A stretch of 64,000 nucleotides of DNA from Fusobacterium mortiferum (GCF_016900045.1 NZ_JACSNP010000006.1:1-64000); one strand, 5' to 3'. Counted from the first letter of the stretch, positions 1-8,033 are shown. The notes: generated by a model not told the origin, from the sequence alone. Made by a program: numbers and translations.

Positions 1-76
1 ATTATACCGCAATCTATAAATTATCTATAGAATTTTATATTAAATTATATATTTTTTATAACAGTCATACCCCTCC

Positions 77-1471
77 TTAAATACATTCACTTAATCTAAG
101 AATAGCCTTAGCATAAATTTCTATTCCAATTTTTAACATATCTAAATCTATACACTCATCAAAACTATGAGGATTGCCTTTAAACTCTCTGTAGTTAGGA
201 CCAAAGGCAACAGTATTAGGCATAAGTTTAGCATATGTTCCTCCACCTAAGGCAGCAGGTTCTTCATTTCTTCCAGTTATCTCTTTATATACCTCTTGTA
301 AAGTTTTTACAAGAATAGAGTTTTTTGGAAAATATAGTGGTGGATTATGGTTTTCTTTGTAAAAAATAATATTATTTTCTTGAGCTTTATTAGCTAAAGT
401 ACCATCTAATATTTTTTCTGTTGTAGAAATAGGATATCTAATATTGAACTTAATAGAGATAAAATCCTCTATCCTTTTTGTAATACCGGCACTAATAGTT
501 AGGTCTCCAGTTTCCTCATTACAACTTTTAATACCAAGAAGTTTACCATCAGTTGTTTCAGCAATATATTTAGCTATGAAATTACTGAAATTTTTTAAAG
601 AATCTTTCTCTTCAAGAACTTCATTTAAGAGCAGATACATACCTAAAATAGCGTTGATACCTCTTTCTGGAGAACTTGCATGAGCAGATTTTCCAGCAAT
701 ATTAACCTCTATATTTTCTCCAGTATTTCTAAATTCAAATTTACATTTAGAGATGCTATTTAGTTTTTCGATACCTTTAGTTAATTTTGAAAAACAAGAG
801 TTTTTTAAGATTATTTTTCCAAATTCTGGCACAACATTGGATCTAGTTCCAGCTTCAATATCTAAGACCTCTGTATTATTCCAATCTATCTTCTCTCTAA
901 AGGAAAAGGTATATATTCCTTTTTCAGAAAATATAACGGGGAATCTTCCATCTGGAGTAAAAGCATATTTAGGTGGTTTCTCTTGAGTAAGATAATATTT
1001 TATATCTTCATCTCCACTCTCTTCATTAGTTCCAAAGATAATTCTTACTCTTTTATTAAAAGTAGGATTAGTTTCTAAAATTGCTTTTAGGGAGTAAAGA
1101 GAAGAGATGATAGGTCCTTTATTATCAATAGCCCCCCTAGCAATTAGAAGATTATTTTTAATCTCTCCAGAGTATGGATTAACACTCCACTTAGAAATAT
1201 CTCCCTCTGGCACAACATCAATATGCCCTAGAATGGCGATATATTCATCTCCTTCTCCAATTTCAGCATAACCTATATAGTTATTTAAATTTTTAGTCTT
1301 AAATCCTAATTTTTTTGCTATTTCTAAGGTTTTTTCTAAACCATATTTTAAATTTTCTCCAAAAGGAGCTTCAGGTGTTGCCTCACCTTTAACTGTTTTT
1401 ATTTTTATTATCTTTACAATATCTGTAAGAATATTATTAAAGTTATGTTCAATATATTTTTTTATCATCAT
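77..1471 (-). CDS. M20-family dipeptidase (PepV/Sapep type)
   Basis: Metal-dependent cytoplasmic peptidase expected to split dipeptides. The 464 residues fit the PepV/Sapep subfamily of M20. Visible metal and catalytic motifs are GHIDVVPEG (His83, Asp85), GAIDNKGP (Asp116) and the Glu pair in TNEESGDED (Glu150-Glu151); a late His lies in NPHSFDE. The lid domain between about 190 and 320 is the usual M20 insertion. Two adjacent ATG codons are possible starts; the upstream AGAGGT slightly favours the second. The gene lies downstream of the PTS operon, separated by a terminator-like hairpin only about 15 nt before the start, so it is probably transcribed by read-through. The substrate is not determined by sequence. 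Confidence 0.88.
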   Translation of the reverse strand: MMIKKYIEHNFNNILTDIVKIIKIKTVKGEATPEAPFGENLKYGLEKTLEIAKKLGFKTKNLNNYIGYAEIGEGDEYIAILGHIDVVPEGDISKWSVNPYSGEIKNNLLIARGAIDNKGPIISSLYSLKAILETNPTFNKRVRIIFGTNEESGDEDIKYYLTQEKPPKYAFTPDGRFPVIFSEKGIYTFSFREKIDWNNTEVLDIEAGTRSNVVPEFGKIILKNSCFSKLTKGIEKLNSISKCKFEFRNTGENIEVNIAGKSAHASSPERGINAILGMYLLLNEVLEEKDSLKNFSNFIAKYIAETTDGKLLGIKSCNEETGDLTISAGITKRIEDFISIKFNIRYPISTTEKILDGTLANKAQENNIIFYKENHNPPLYFPKNSILVKTLQEVYKEITGRNEEPAALGGGTYAKLMPNTVAFGPNYREFKGNPHSFDECIDLDMLKIGIEIYAKAILRLSECI

Positions 1472-1483
1472 ATCTAACCTCTA

Positions 1484-1526
1484 AAAAGAAGGAGGCTATT
1501 GCAAACTTTTTATACAACAACCTCCT
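1484..1526 (-). terminator. Intrinsic terminator between PTS IIB and dipeptidase
   Basis: On the minus strand a 12-bp stem (arms 1515-1526 and 1490-1501, with G-U wobbles) is followed by a T-rich run. It probably reduces transcription from the PTS operon into the dipeptidase gene. The arms contain the GG-CTRTTG core that recurs in other terminators of this window. Confidence 0.7.
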
Positions 1527-1537
1527 AAATATTTTTA

Positions 1538-1843
1538 TTATCCAATTAATCCAAGAGCAAAGTCTAGAACTTTATCTCCCTTCATCATTCCATAATCAAC
1601 AGTATTGATTACTTCTACTTTTTTACCAACTGTAGCTGCAATTTTTTCAAGATCAGCTTTTTTATATTTTACTTGTGGTCCTAATAGGAAAACATCATAA
1701 GCGTTTAAATTTTCCTCGAACTTTTCAAGTCCAACAGCTTTGATTTCAACTTCTATTCCTTTTTTCTCAGCTGCTTCTGTCATTTTTTTAACCATTAAAC
1801 TAGTTGACATTCCTGCTGCACAAAGTAGTAATATTTTTTTCAT
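1538..1843 (-). CDS. PTS lactose/cellobiose-family EIIB component
   Basis: Phosphocarrier of a lactose/cellobiose-family phosphotransferase system; it takes phosphate from EIIA and gives it to the sugar bound to EIIC. The 101 residues are the usual length of a free IIB protein. The N-terminal P-loop is LLLCAAGMSTS, with Cys8 as the predicted phosphorylated residue. The partners IIC and IIA lie just upstream in the same operon. The sugar cannot be read from the sequence; the operon context with glycosylasparaginase suggests a GlcNAc-containing or chitobiose-like substrate (inference). Confidence 0.92.
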   Translation of the reverse strand: MKKILLLCAAGMSTSLMVKKMTEAAEKKGIEVEIKAVGLEKFEENLNAYDVFLLGPQVKYKKADLEKIAATVGKKVEVINTVDYGMMKGDKVLDFALGLIG

Positions 1844-1864
1844 AAATAAACACGCTCCTTAAAA

Positions 1865-3154
1865 TTATTCTTCAGAATTTGCTTCATCTTCCTCTTTTTT
1901 TGCTGCTTTATCTATAATTCTTAAGAATGGTAGATAGATCATTGCCCCAATTATTAAATTTACTATTTGCATAATAGAACCAGAGATATCTCCTACTGTT
2001 AAAAATCCACTAATAACTGCTGGTGTTGGCCAAGGGAAAGCAATTCCTATTGGTCTAGATACAATTCCAATTGTCATAGCTATATATTGAGTAGTAACCA
2101 TAACTAAAGGAATAATGTTAAAAGGTATTAACATTATAGGGTTTAGTATTACTGGTAAACCAAATAGAACAGGTTCATTGATGTTGAATAGACCTGGTAC
2201 CGCACCGATCTCTCCAACTGCTCTAATATGTTTACTCTTAGCAAAGATAATTATAGCTAGTAGTAGAGATAGAGTAGCTCCAGCTCCTCCCATCCATATC
2301 ATATCAAAGAATTGCTCTGTAACAACATGTGGTAATGGTTGTCCAGCTTGCATAGCAGCAATATTTTCAACTTGGTTTTCTAACCAGAAAGGTCTAACGA
2401 TTCCATTTACCATAGAACCACTATTAATTCCAACAGACCAAAGTACAGAAATAGCTAATACTGTAAATAGAGAACCTATATATGAAGTTCCAAGAGATTT
2501 TAATGGTACAGCTAGGACTTTATATACAAAGTCATGTATAGTTCCAAAAGAAGTATGCTCCATTCCCACTCTTAAAAGTAGAGCTAAAGTTAGAATAACA
2601 GCTCCAGGAATAAGAGCTTCAAAAGATCTAATTACTTCAGGTGGAACACCTTCAGGCATTTTTACTAATATATTTCTTTGGATAAAGAATCTAAAGATAA
2701 TAACAGTAGCTACACCTATTAACATAGCTATGAACATTCCTTTACTTCCTAGCCATTCAAAAGTTATTACATTTCCAAACTCAGCTGTTTTTCCTAGTGG
2801 AGTAAGAATTAAAAATGATGCCATTGATAAAAGTCCTACAGCTATACTATCTAAATCAAATTGTTTAGCTAGCTGTTGAGCTACTAAGAAAGAGATGTAA
2901 ACAGCTAACATTGAGAATGTAGCATTTACAGGGATATCAAATATATCCTTCCAATTTTCACCAAGTAAGCTTGCCATACCTCTTTGATAAGCAGGTAATG
3001 GAAAGGCTTGAATCATTAAAAATAATGAACCAATCATAAGAAGAGGCATCAACATTATAAATGCTCTTCTAATTCCATTGATGTATCTGTTTTGCTCAAT
3101 CCAAGCAGCAACAGGTACTAATTTTTCTTCCAAAATACTAATTAATCTGTTCAT
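1865..3154 (-). CDS. PTS lactose/cellobiose-family EIIC permease
   Basis: Membrane-embedded sugar channel of the same PTS. The 429 residues contain roughly ten hydrophobic segments and the family hallmarks near the middle and C-terminus (GGAGATLSLLLAI; GLFNINEPVLFGLPVILNP), which mark the substrate-binding region of the EIIC lac family. The C-terminal tail is acidic. It lies 21 nt before EIIB and 23 nt after the glycosylasparaginase gene, so the four genes are co-transcribed. Family assignment is firm; the substrate is inferred only from context. Confidence 0.93.
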   Translation of the reverse strand: MNRLISILEEKLVPVAAWIEQNRYINGIRRAFIMLMPLLMIGSLFLMIQAFPLPAYQRGMASLLGENWKDIFDIPVNATFSMLAVYISFLVAQQLAKQFDLDSIAVGLLSMASFLILTPLGKTAEFGNVITFEWLGSKGMFIAMLIGVATVIIFRFFIQRNILVKMPEGVPPEVIRSFEALIPGAVILTLALLLRVGMEHTSFGTIHDFVYKVLAVPLKSLGTSYIGSLFTVLAISVLWSVGINSGSMVNGIVRPFWLENQVENIAAMQAGQPLPHVVTEQFFDMIWMGGAGATLSLLLAIIIFAKSKHIRAVGEIGAVPGLFNINEPVLFGLPVILNPIMLIPFNIIPLVMVTTQYIAMTIGIVSRPIGIAFPWPTPAVISGFLTVGDISGSIMQIVNLIIGAMIYLPFLRIIDKAAKKEEDEANSEE

Positions 3155-3177
3155 ATGTCCTCCCTAATATTATATAA

Positions 3178-4140
3178 TTATTCAATTGGTTTTTGAATAC
3201 TTTTTTTATACTCTTCCATATATTCTTGTGAAACGACTTCTATTTTTACCTCTCTAGTCCCCTCAATAGGATTTGCAATATATACTTGAGGTTTTTCAGC
3301 AGAGGTAGCAGCAGCAAATGTAAACTCTACATTTGTTCCTATTCCCCACTCACCTTTATTGTTTAAGGCTATTACAGAGATAGCACCAGCATGCCCTCTT
3401 CTTTTCTTTAATTCCTCAGTGAAATCCATTACAGCTCCTTGAGCAGCTTCTTGAGGATGCTCTCCTCTTTTCATTCTCTGTACTACTTCATAAGAAAGAC
3501 AACCTTTCATTATGTCTTCTCCCAATCCAGTAGCAGCAGCTCCACCAATATCATTATTTACATAAAAACCAGAACCTGAAACAGGTGAATCCCCTACTCT
3601 ACCTCTTTTTTTCATAAATAACCCACTTGTAGAGGTAGCAGCAGCCATATCCCTTTCTTTATCAAGAGCTATCATACAGACAGTATCGTGACCGTCGTAT
3701 GGAGAAAGATTTTTCTCGTAGATCTCTTTTTTTCTTTTTTCCCATGTTTTTTTTGCTCTTTCAGTTAGCATATTCTGTCTAACAAAACCATTTTTATGAG
3801 CATAAGCCTCAGCTCCAGCTCCAACTAAGAAAATATTGAATCTATCTTCGCTTAGTTTTCTAGCAATAGAAACAGGATTTTTATAGTCTTTTATTCCAGC
3901 AACAGCTCCAATAGAAAGAGTTTTACCATCCATGAATGCTGCATCAAGTTCAACTTCACAATCTTCATTGGGAAGTCCACCATAACCTACCGATTTATAG
4001 AAAGGAAAGTCCTCCACTTGCATAATAGCTTTTTCTACAGCATCTTGGCACTTTCCATTTTCATTTAATATATCAGCACCTAATTTGATAGCATCTCCAG
4101 CCATTCTCCAAGTTGCTATCATACCCCATTCTTTTTTCAT
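3178..4140 (-). CDS. N4-(beta-N-acetylglucosaminyl)-L-asparaginase (glycosylasparaginase)
   Basis: Ntn-hydrolase expected to split GlcNAc-Asn into the amino sugar and aspartate. The self-cleavage/nucleophile motif GHDTVCM is present (Thr at about residue 153) and is followed by the family block TSTSGLFMKKRGRVGDSPVSG and a GLGED segment that contribute substrate-binding residues. No signal peptide is visible, so it should act in the cytoplasm. ATG at 4138-4140 is preferred over GTG at 4141-4143 because GGAGGA lies 7 nt upstream. The gene sits between EIIA and EIIC of one PTS operon, so the imported substrate is probably a glycosyl-asparagine or related N-glycan piece (inference). Confidence 0.9.
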   Translation of the reverse strand: MKKEWGMIATWRMAGDAIKLGADILNENGKCQDAVEKAIMQVEDFPFYKSVGYGGLPNEDCEVELDAAFMDGKTLSIGAVAGIKDYKNPVSIARKLSEDRFNIFLVGAGAEAYAHKNGFVRQNMLTERAKKTWEKRKKEIYEKNLSPYDGHDTVCMIALDKERDMAAATSTSGLFMKKRGRVGDSPVSGSGFYVNNDIGGAAATGLGEDIMKGCLSYEVVQRMKRGEHPQEAAQGAVMDFTEELKKRRGHAGAISVIALNNKGEWGIGTNVEFTFAAATSAEKPQVYIANPIEGTREVKIEVVSQEYMEEYKKSIQKPIE

Positions 4141-4158
4141 CACTTTATCCTCCTAAAA

Positions 4159-4473
4159 TTATTTATCTAATCTTTTATAAAGAGAAATCATCTCTTCAAT
4201 AAGCTCTCTAGCTAGGATAGAAGTCATTAAGTGGTCTTGAGCATGTACCATTAGTAGATTCATCTCTATACCATTTCCATCAGCTTCATTACAAATTAAT
4301 TCTGTTTGCATCTCATGAGCTGCTAAGCTTCTCTCTTTAGATTGCTCTAAGTATTCCTTAGCTTTTTCATAGTTTCCCTCTTTAGCTTCTTTTAAAGCTT
4401 CAAAGGCTAAGCTTCTAGCTTCTCCAGCATTCCCAACTATTGTCATTGCTATCTCTTCAATTGTTAAACTCAT
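4159..4473 (-). CDS. PTS lactose/cellobiose-family EIIA component
   Basis: First sugar-specific phosphocarrier of the PTS, receiving phosphate from HPr. The 104-residue all-helical protein carries the family motif VHAQDHLM, with His77 the predicted phosphorylation site and Asp80 the likely trimer metal ligand. It is the first gene of the minus-strand operon, directly behind a good sigma-70 type promoter. EIIB and EIIC of the same family follow downstream with an asparaginase between them. Confidence 0.93.
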   Translation of the reverse strand: MSLTIEEIAMTIVGNAGEARSLAFEALKEAKEGNYEKAKEYLEQSKERSLAAHEMQTELICNEADGNGIEMNLLMVHAQDHLMTSILARELIEEMISLYKRLDK

Positions 4474-4526
4474 TTTTACCTCCAGAAATTTTTGTTTAGA
4501 ATATAGTTTAAATTCTCTATGGTTTT

Positions 4527-4555
4527 ATCATATATCATCTTTTATAGAAAGTCAA
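4527..4555 (-). promoter_or_regulatory. Promoter of the PTS/glycosylasparaginase operon
   Basis: Minus-strand -35 TTGACT (4550-4555) and -10 TATGAT (4527-4532) are separated by 17 bp and precede the EIIA start by about 55 nt. No clear operator repeat is seen next to it. Confidence 0.7.
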
Positions 4556-4611
4556 ATTTAGAAAATTTAGAACTTTTTTCGTTTGTTTTATTAAGGAATT
4601 TTTTTATATCC

Positions 4612-4640
4612 TTGTTTTTTAATAGAAATAGTGGTAAACT
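4612..4640 (+). promoter_or_regulatory. Promoter of the Rep_3 gene
   Basis: TTGTTT (4612-4617), a 17-bp spacer and an extended -10 TGG-TAAACT (4632-4640) point to the rep gene. The predicted start of transcription falls at the left edge of the palindrome at 4649-4678. Confidence 0.6.
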
Positions 4641-4648
4641 AAAATATA

Positions 4649-4678
4649 TAACGAAATTATATATATAAAATTTCGTTA
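4649..4678. promoter_or_regulatory. Palindromic operator candidate at the rep promoter
   Basis: A perfect 10-bp inverted repeat (TAACGAAATT, 4649-4658, and its complement at 4669-4678) is separated by 10 AT-rich bases. It covers roughly +2 to +31 of the predicted rep transcript. Autorepression by a Rep_3 dimer at an inverted repeat in its own promoter is known for plasmid initiators, so this is a plausible operator; binding is inferred. Confidence 0.5.
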
Positions 4679-4729
4679 ATAAAATTTAAAAAAAATATTC
4701 AAAACTAGAAAAAATTTTGGAGGTTTTTT

Positions 4730-5845
4730 ATGGGGGAGAGTAGTGATAAGTTTTCTCTATTTAATTTTGAGTTGATAGGAAAAGATATTAAAATAGATTT
4801 TACTAAACATTTAACTAGAAAAGATAAAGAATTATTTCAATATATTAAGCTTCAGAAGTATAACCATATTTCATTATTAAAATTTTATGAAATATATTCT
4901 TTGAATGAAAAAGATGAGGTAATAAAATTTTTAAATAATTTAATGACAAAAAATATAACTATCTCTTCAAAGGAAAATAACTATTTTACAACGATTAGTA
5001 TTATACAGTCATATTATATTAATAATGCTATGATTTATTTAGTATTTTCTGATGAAATTACTAGTTCTTTTAAAAAAGGATCTTTTTTTGATAAATTAGG
5101 ACTTAGAAATATATTGTTTTTAGAGGAAAAATTTTCATATAGATTATATCAGTATATTTATAATAATAGAGAAAATACACTGTATATTCCTATTGAAACT
5201 TTAAGAGATATTTTAGAAATAGAGGATTCGTATAAAAGATTTTATGATATTGAAAAAAATCTATTAATTCCAATAATAGAGGATATAAGAAAAAATGGTG
5301 AAATAGAGTTGGAATATCAAAAAGTAAAAAATGGAGAGCATAAAAGTGCAAAAATTTTAGGAATTACTCTGTTGAGAAAAAATTTATCTCCGGTATCTAA
5401 AAGTGATGAAACTTCATTGATAATAGATAGATTAATGATTAGGTTAGGAAATAAAATTAAGAATTTTTCAGAAATATATGCTCTTCTTATGAAAAATCTA
5501 GCTGAATATGGAGAGGAGTATATAAAGGAAAAAGTAGATTATGTTTTAAAGAGTTTTAATGAGAATATAGAGGAACATTTGAAGAGAATATTTTTAGATA
5601 GAAATAGTGAGGAGAAACCAGACTTTAGAATTAAAAAGGAATTTAGAAGTTTATTTGAACTCCATTCTGAGATTTTTAATTATATTCAAAAAAGAAATTT
5701 AACACAACTTTCAACTTATATGTTTTTAGTGAAACTATACTCTTTAAAAGATAGAGATACATTGATTCTAAAGGACAAGAATTTGATAATAAAGATACAA
5801 TATAATAAAAATTCAATTTCAACAGTAGATTTTTTTCTAAAGTAA
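4730..5845 (+). CDS. Rep_3-family (RepB/RepE-like) plasmid-type replication initiator
   Basis: Predicted DNA-binding initiator with two winged-helix domains. The 371-residue product has a variable first half and a recognisable Rep_3 block at about 135-215: FSYRLYQYI, then LRDILEIEDSYKRFYDIEKNLL, then the basic, beta-rich segment EYQKVKNGEHKSAKILGITL. ATG at 4730 follows GGAGG with 7-nt spacing. The gene stands alone between a PTS operon and a MATE gene, with its own promoter, an operator-like palindrome and a strong terminator. No iterons, partition genes or toxin-antitoxin pair are visible, so it looks like a chromosomal plasmid remnant or a domesticated initiator. The second half beyond about residue 230 is less clearly related to known families. 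Confidence 0.7.
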   Translation: MGESSDKFSLFNFELIGKDIKIDFTKHLTRKDKELFQYIKLQKYNHISLLKFYEIYSLNEKDEVIKFLNNLMTKNITISSKENNYFTTISIIQSYYINNAMIYLVFSDEITSSFKKGSFFDKLGLRNILFLEEKFSYRLYQYIYNNRENTLYIPIETLRDILEIEDSYKRFYDIEKNLLIPIIEDIRKNGEIELEYQKVKNGEHKSAKILGITLLRKNLSPVSKSDETSLIIDRLMIRLGNKIKNFSEIYALLMKNLAEYGEEYIKEKVDYVLKSFNENIEEHLKRIFLDRNSEEKPDFRIKKEFRSLFELHSEIFNYIQKRNLTQLSTYMFLVKLYSLKDRDTLILKDKNLIIKIQYNKNSISTVDFFLK

Positions 5846-5900
5846 AAAAAATAAGAATTATTAATTGAATAGTTAGGATAAAATAGATAAATTAAAAAAG

Positions 5901-5948
5901 AAAGTTAGCTTAACTTAGTATTTTCATTCACTAAATTAAGCTAACTTT
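5901..5948. terminator. Bidirectional terminator between rep and MATE genes
   Basis: Long hairpin with outer arms AAAGTTAGCTTAA (5901-5913) and its complement (5936-5948), plus an inner TTAGT/ACTAA stem. It has A/T tracts on both sides and lies between convergent genes. Confidence 0.8.
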
Positions 5949-5994
5949 TTATAATAAGAAAAACTTTTAAATTTATAAAATATAGCTGTAAAGA

Positions 5995-7353
5995 TTATTT
6001 AATCAGATTTCTAATCCATTTTCCTGACAATAGTCTTGGAATAGTAGCTATCATCTTAAATGGTTCTTCTAGGCACGTTAAAGCATACACTATTGCAATT
6101 GGAGAGTTAAAGTAAACTGCTCCAATAAAAGATAAAGGAACTCCTATTCCCCATACTGCAACTAACTCTACTAATATTGCGTAAACCACATCTCCACCAC
6201 CACGTAGTACTCCAATAATTTGTACTATTCCAAAAAATCTTATAGGAACTAAAATAGACATTATTTTTAAAACTGTAATTAGATTTGATTTAGTTTCAGG
6301 TGTTATCTTGAATAATAAAGGAATAACTGGAGAGAGTATAAAAAATATTGCTCCAATTAATATTCCAAGAACTATTCCTAAAAGGCTGATTTTAATAGCT
6401 AACTCTTTAGCTTCTTTTTCTTTTCCAGCTCCTATACTATTTCCAATTACAATACTTGTAGCTATTGCTACTCCAATAGCAAATATATTGAACACACTAT
6501 TTATAGTATTAGCTATCTGCATAGTAGCAGTAGCATTTGTTCCCAATTTAGAATAAGCAATAAAGTAAGCCGTAATTCCTCCGATCCACATTACATCATT
6601 GAATACAACTGGTGTAGCAGTCTTAAAAAATCTTTTGATATAATCTTTAGTAAAAGAAAACATCTCACTAATTTTACCAGCTATAATATTTTTATCTTTT
6701 ATATAGATAATGTAGAGGATAAAACTCATTTCCATTAATCTAGCTATAGTAGTTCCAAGTGCAGCTCCTGTAACTCCAAGAGCAGGGACTCCAGATTTTC
6801 CAAAAATGAAAATATAATTTAAAACTCCATTGAAAATTAATCCTATTAAGCTTCCATACATTGGAATTTTAGTATAACCAGCACTTCTTAAAGCCATAGC
6901 AAAGGAAAGAGAAATACTTGTAAAAATGTAGCTAGGAGCTACGGCAGCTAAATAATTTTTTCCAAGAGTGTTAACCATTTCCTCTTTGGTAAATATTCCC
7001 ATAATATCTTCTGCCATAAATATTCCACCAATAGCAAATAAAATAGCAACAATAAGTGAAAATAGTAAAGATATTCCTAAAAATCTATAGATATTTTTTA
7101 CATCTTTTTTCCCCCAGTATTGAGCCATAAATATTCCAGCTCCCATAACAAATCCATTGGTAGCATTGTAGTATAACATGTAATATTGATTAGCTATCCC
7201 AGTAGAAGCTATGGCATTTTCACCAAGACTCCCAATCATTAGATTATCTAGTAGATTTAATGAAGCTCCTATCAAATTCTGTAAAATTATAGGTAGGGAT
7301 ATAATTAAAATATCTTTAAAAAATTTAATATCTTTTTTTAAATTGATTATCAT
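5995..7353 (-). CDS. MATE-family multidrug/toxin exporter
   Basis: Cation-coupled inner-membrane exporter of drugs or metabolites. The 452 residues make about 12 hydrophobic helices in two similar halves; the first half contains the MATE pattern SLPIILQNLIGASLNLLDNLMIGSLGENAIAS and the second the corresponding TPVVFNDVMWIGGITAYFIAYSKLGTNATATMQIANT. Length and topology match the family. It is monocistronic, with a perfect-consensus promoter and a terminator-like hairpin in its leader, so expression may be controlled by attenuation. Substrate is unknown. Confidence 0.92.
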   Translation of the reverse strand: MIINLKKDIKFFKDILIISLPIILQNLIGASLNLLDNLMIGSLGENAIASTGIANQYYMLYYNATNGFVMGAGIFMAQYWGKKDVKNIYRFLGISLLFSLIVAILFAIGGIFMAEDIMGIFTKEEMVNTLGKNYLAAVAPSYIFTSISLSFAMALRSAGYTKIPMYGSLIGLIFNGVLNYIFIFGKSGVPALGVTGAALGTTIARLMEMSFILYIIYIKDKNIIAGKISEMFSFTKDYIKRFFKTATPVVFNDVMWIGGITAYFIAYSKLGTNATATMQIANTINSVFNIFAIGVAIATSIVIGNSIGAGKEKEAKELAIKISLLGIVLGILIGAIFFILSPVIPLLFKITPETKSNLITVLKIMSILVPIRFFGIVQIIGVLRGGGDVVYAILVELVAVWGIGVPLSFIGAVYFNSPIAIVYALTCLEEPFKMIATIPRLLSGKWIRNLIK

Positions 7354-7365
7354 AAAATCCTCCTA

Positions 7366-7408
7366 AAAAAATAAAAGCAGGTGGGTTATTAGCTGCCCAT
7401 CTGCTTTT
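7366..7408 (-). terminator. Terminator-like hairpin in the MATE mRNA leader (candidate attenuator)
   Basis: On the minus strand, arms 7396-7408 and 7373-7385 form a 13-bp stem with one A-C mismatch, followed by a run of T (7372-7366). It lies between the consensus promoter at 7428-7456 and the ribosome binding site of the MATE gene, which is where an attenuator would sit. A tiny possible frame (TTG or ATG start, ending TAA) overlaps the ascending arm; its use is uncertain. Confidence 0.65.
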
Positions 7409-7427
7409 TCAAATTTATTACTTTGTT

Positions 7428-7456
7428 ATTATACTATTTTATTTATTTTCTGTCAA
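7428..7456 (-). promoter_or_regulatory. Consensus sigma-70 promoter of the MATE gene
   Basis: Minus strand shows exact TTGACA (7451-7456), a 17-bp spacer and exact TATAAT (7428-7433). It is the best match to consensus noticed in the window and lies about 75 nt upstream of the MATE start. Confidence 0.85.
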
Positions 7457-7477
7457 ACTAAGTAATTCTTTACCTTA

Positions 7478-7749
7478 CATAACTCCACCAGGACCTCCTC
7501 CTACTCCACAAGGCAGATATACAAATAGAGGATTTTCACTATTAATAGTTATATTTTTTTATTAAGTTGTTCTTGTAAACGAAGTGCAGCTACTGTGTAA
7601 CCTAAAAAAAGAATTTTAGAATTTTCATCATCTATAAAATGGCAATTTTTATCTAGGGTAGCTTGTTTACGCCCCTCTTCTACAGCTTTACTATAGTCAT
7701 CACTATATTCTATGACAGTAACTCCCTTTTTCATAAATTTTCCTTTCAA
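7478..7749 (-). pseudogene. dsdA: Fragment of D-serine ammonia-lyase (dsdA), frameshifted
   Basis: A 66-codon frame (7549-7749) encodes [19 protein letters not shown] followed by [17 protein letters not shown], closely resembling the middle of DsdA. After its stop, the next frame continues the same protein: ENPLFVYLPCGVGGGPGGV (to about 7478), the PLP phosphate-binding glycine loop of DsdA. The remnant covers only about 85 of some 440 residues; the catalytic lysine region and the C-terminal half are missing, and a frameshift interrupts it near 7549. A weak promoter and an RBS precede the first ATG, so a short peptide could still be made, but enzyme activity is excluded. Assignment rests on recalled DsdA motifs. 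Confidence 0.85.
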
Positions 7750-7765
7750 TAAATCTTTTAGTTAT

Positions 7766-7793
7766 ATTATATCATTTTTTTTAAAATTTACAA
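7766..7793 (-). promoter_or_regulatory. Possible promoter upstream of the dsdA fragment
   Basis: Minus-strand TTGTAA (7788-7793), a 16-bp spacer and TATAAT with an upstream TGA (7766-7771) resemble an extended -10 promoter. It may be a surviving original promoter or chance in AT-rich DNA. Confidence 0.4.
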
Positions 7794-7798
7794 AAAAT

Positions 7799-7830
7799 AA
7801 AAATAGCAGAATTTTTCATCTGCTATTTTT
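7799..7830. terminator. Orphan bidirectional terminator hairpin
   Basis: Perfect 12-bp arms AAAAATAGCAGA (7799-7810) and complement (7819-7830) with an 8-nt loop and A/T tracts both ways. No intact gene ends here, which fits loss of genes between the dsdA fragment and the ABC exporter. The rest of 7831-8033 holds no gene and no convincing promoter apart from a weak extended -10 at about 7980. Confidence 0.65.
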
Positions 7831-8033
7831 ATTCTATATAAAATATTTTGGGGAAAGATTTATTATGCACTAATGATAACATAGTAATATGACAAATATA
7901 TTACAAAGATAAAAAAATATTGTCCTAATCAAAGTAGAAAAATAATAAAAACTTTAAACTATAATTTCACTTAGTTTTATGATAAAATTAAATAGAAAAA
8001 AGCTTTGTCAAGCTAACTATATCAGGAGGAGTG

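Noticed and set aside
2115-2879. 254-codon plus-strand frame opposite the PTS EIIC gene
   Set aside because: It lies wholly antisense to a clear membrane permease, has no RBS, and its composition is a mirror of the real frame.
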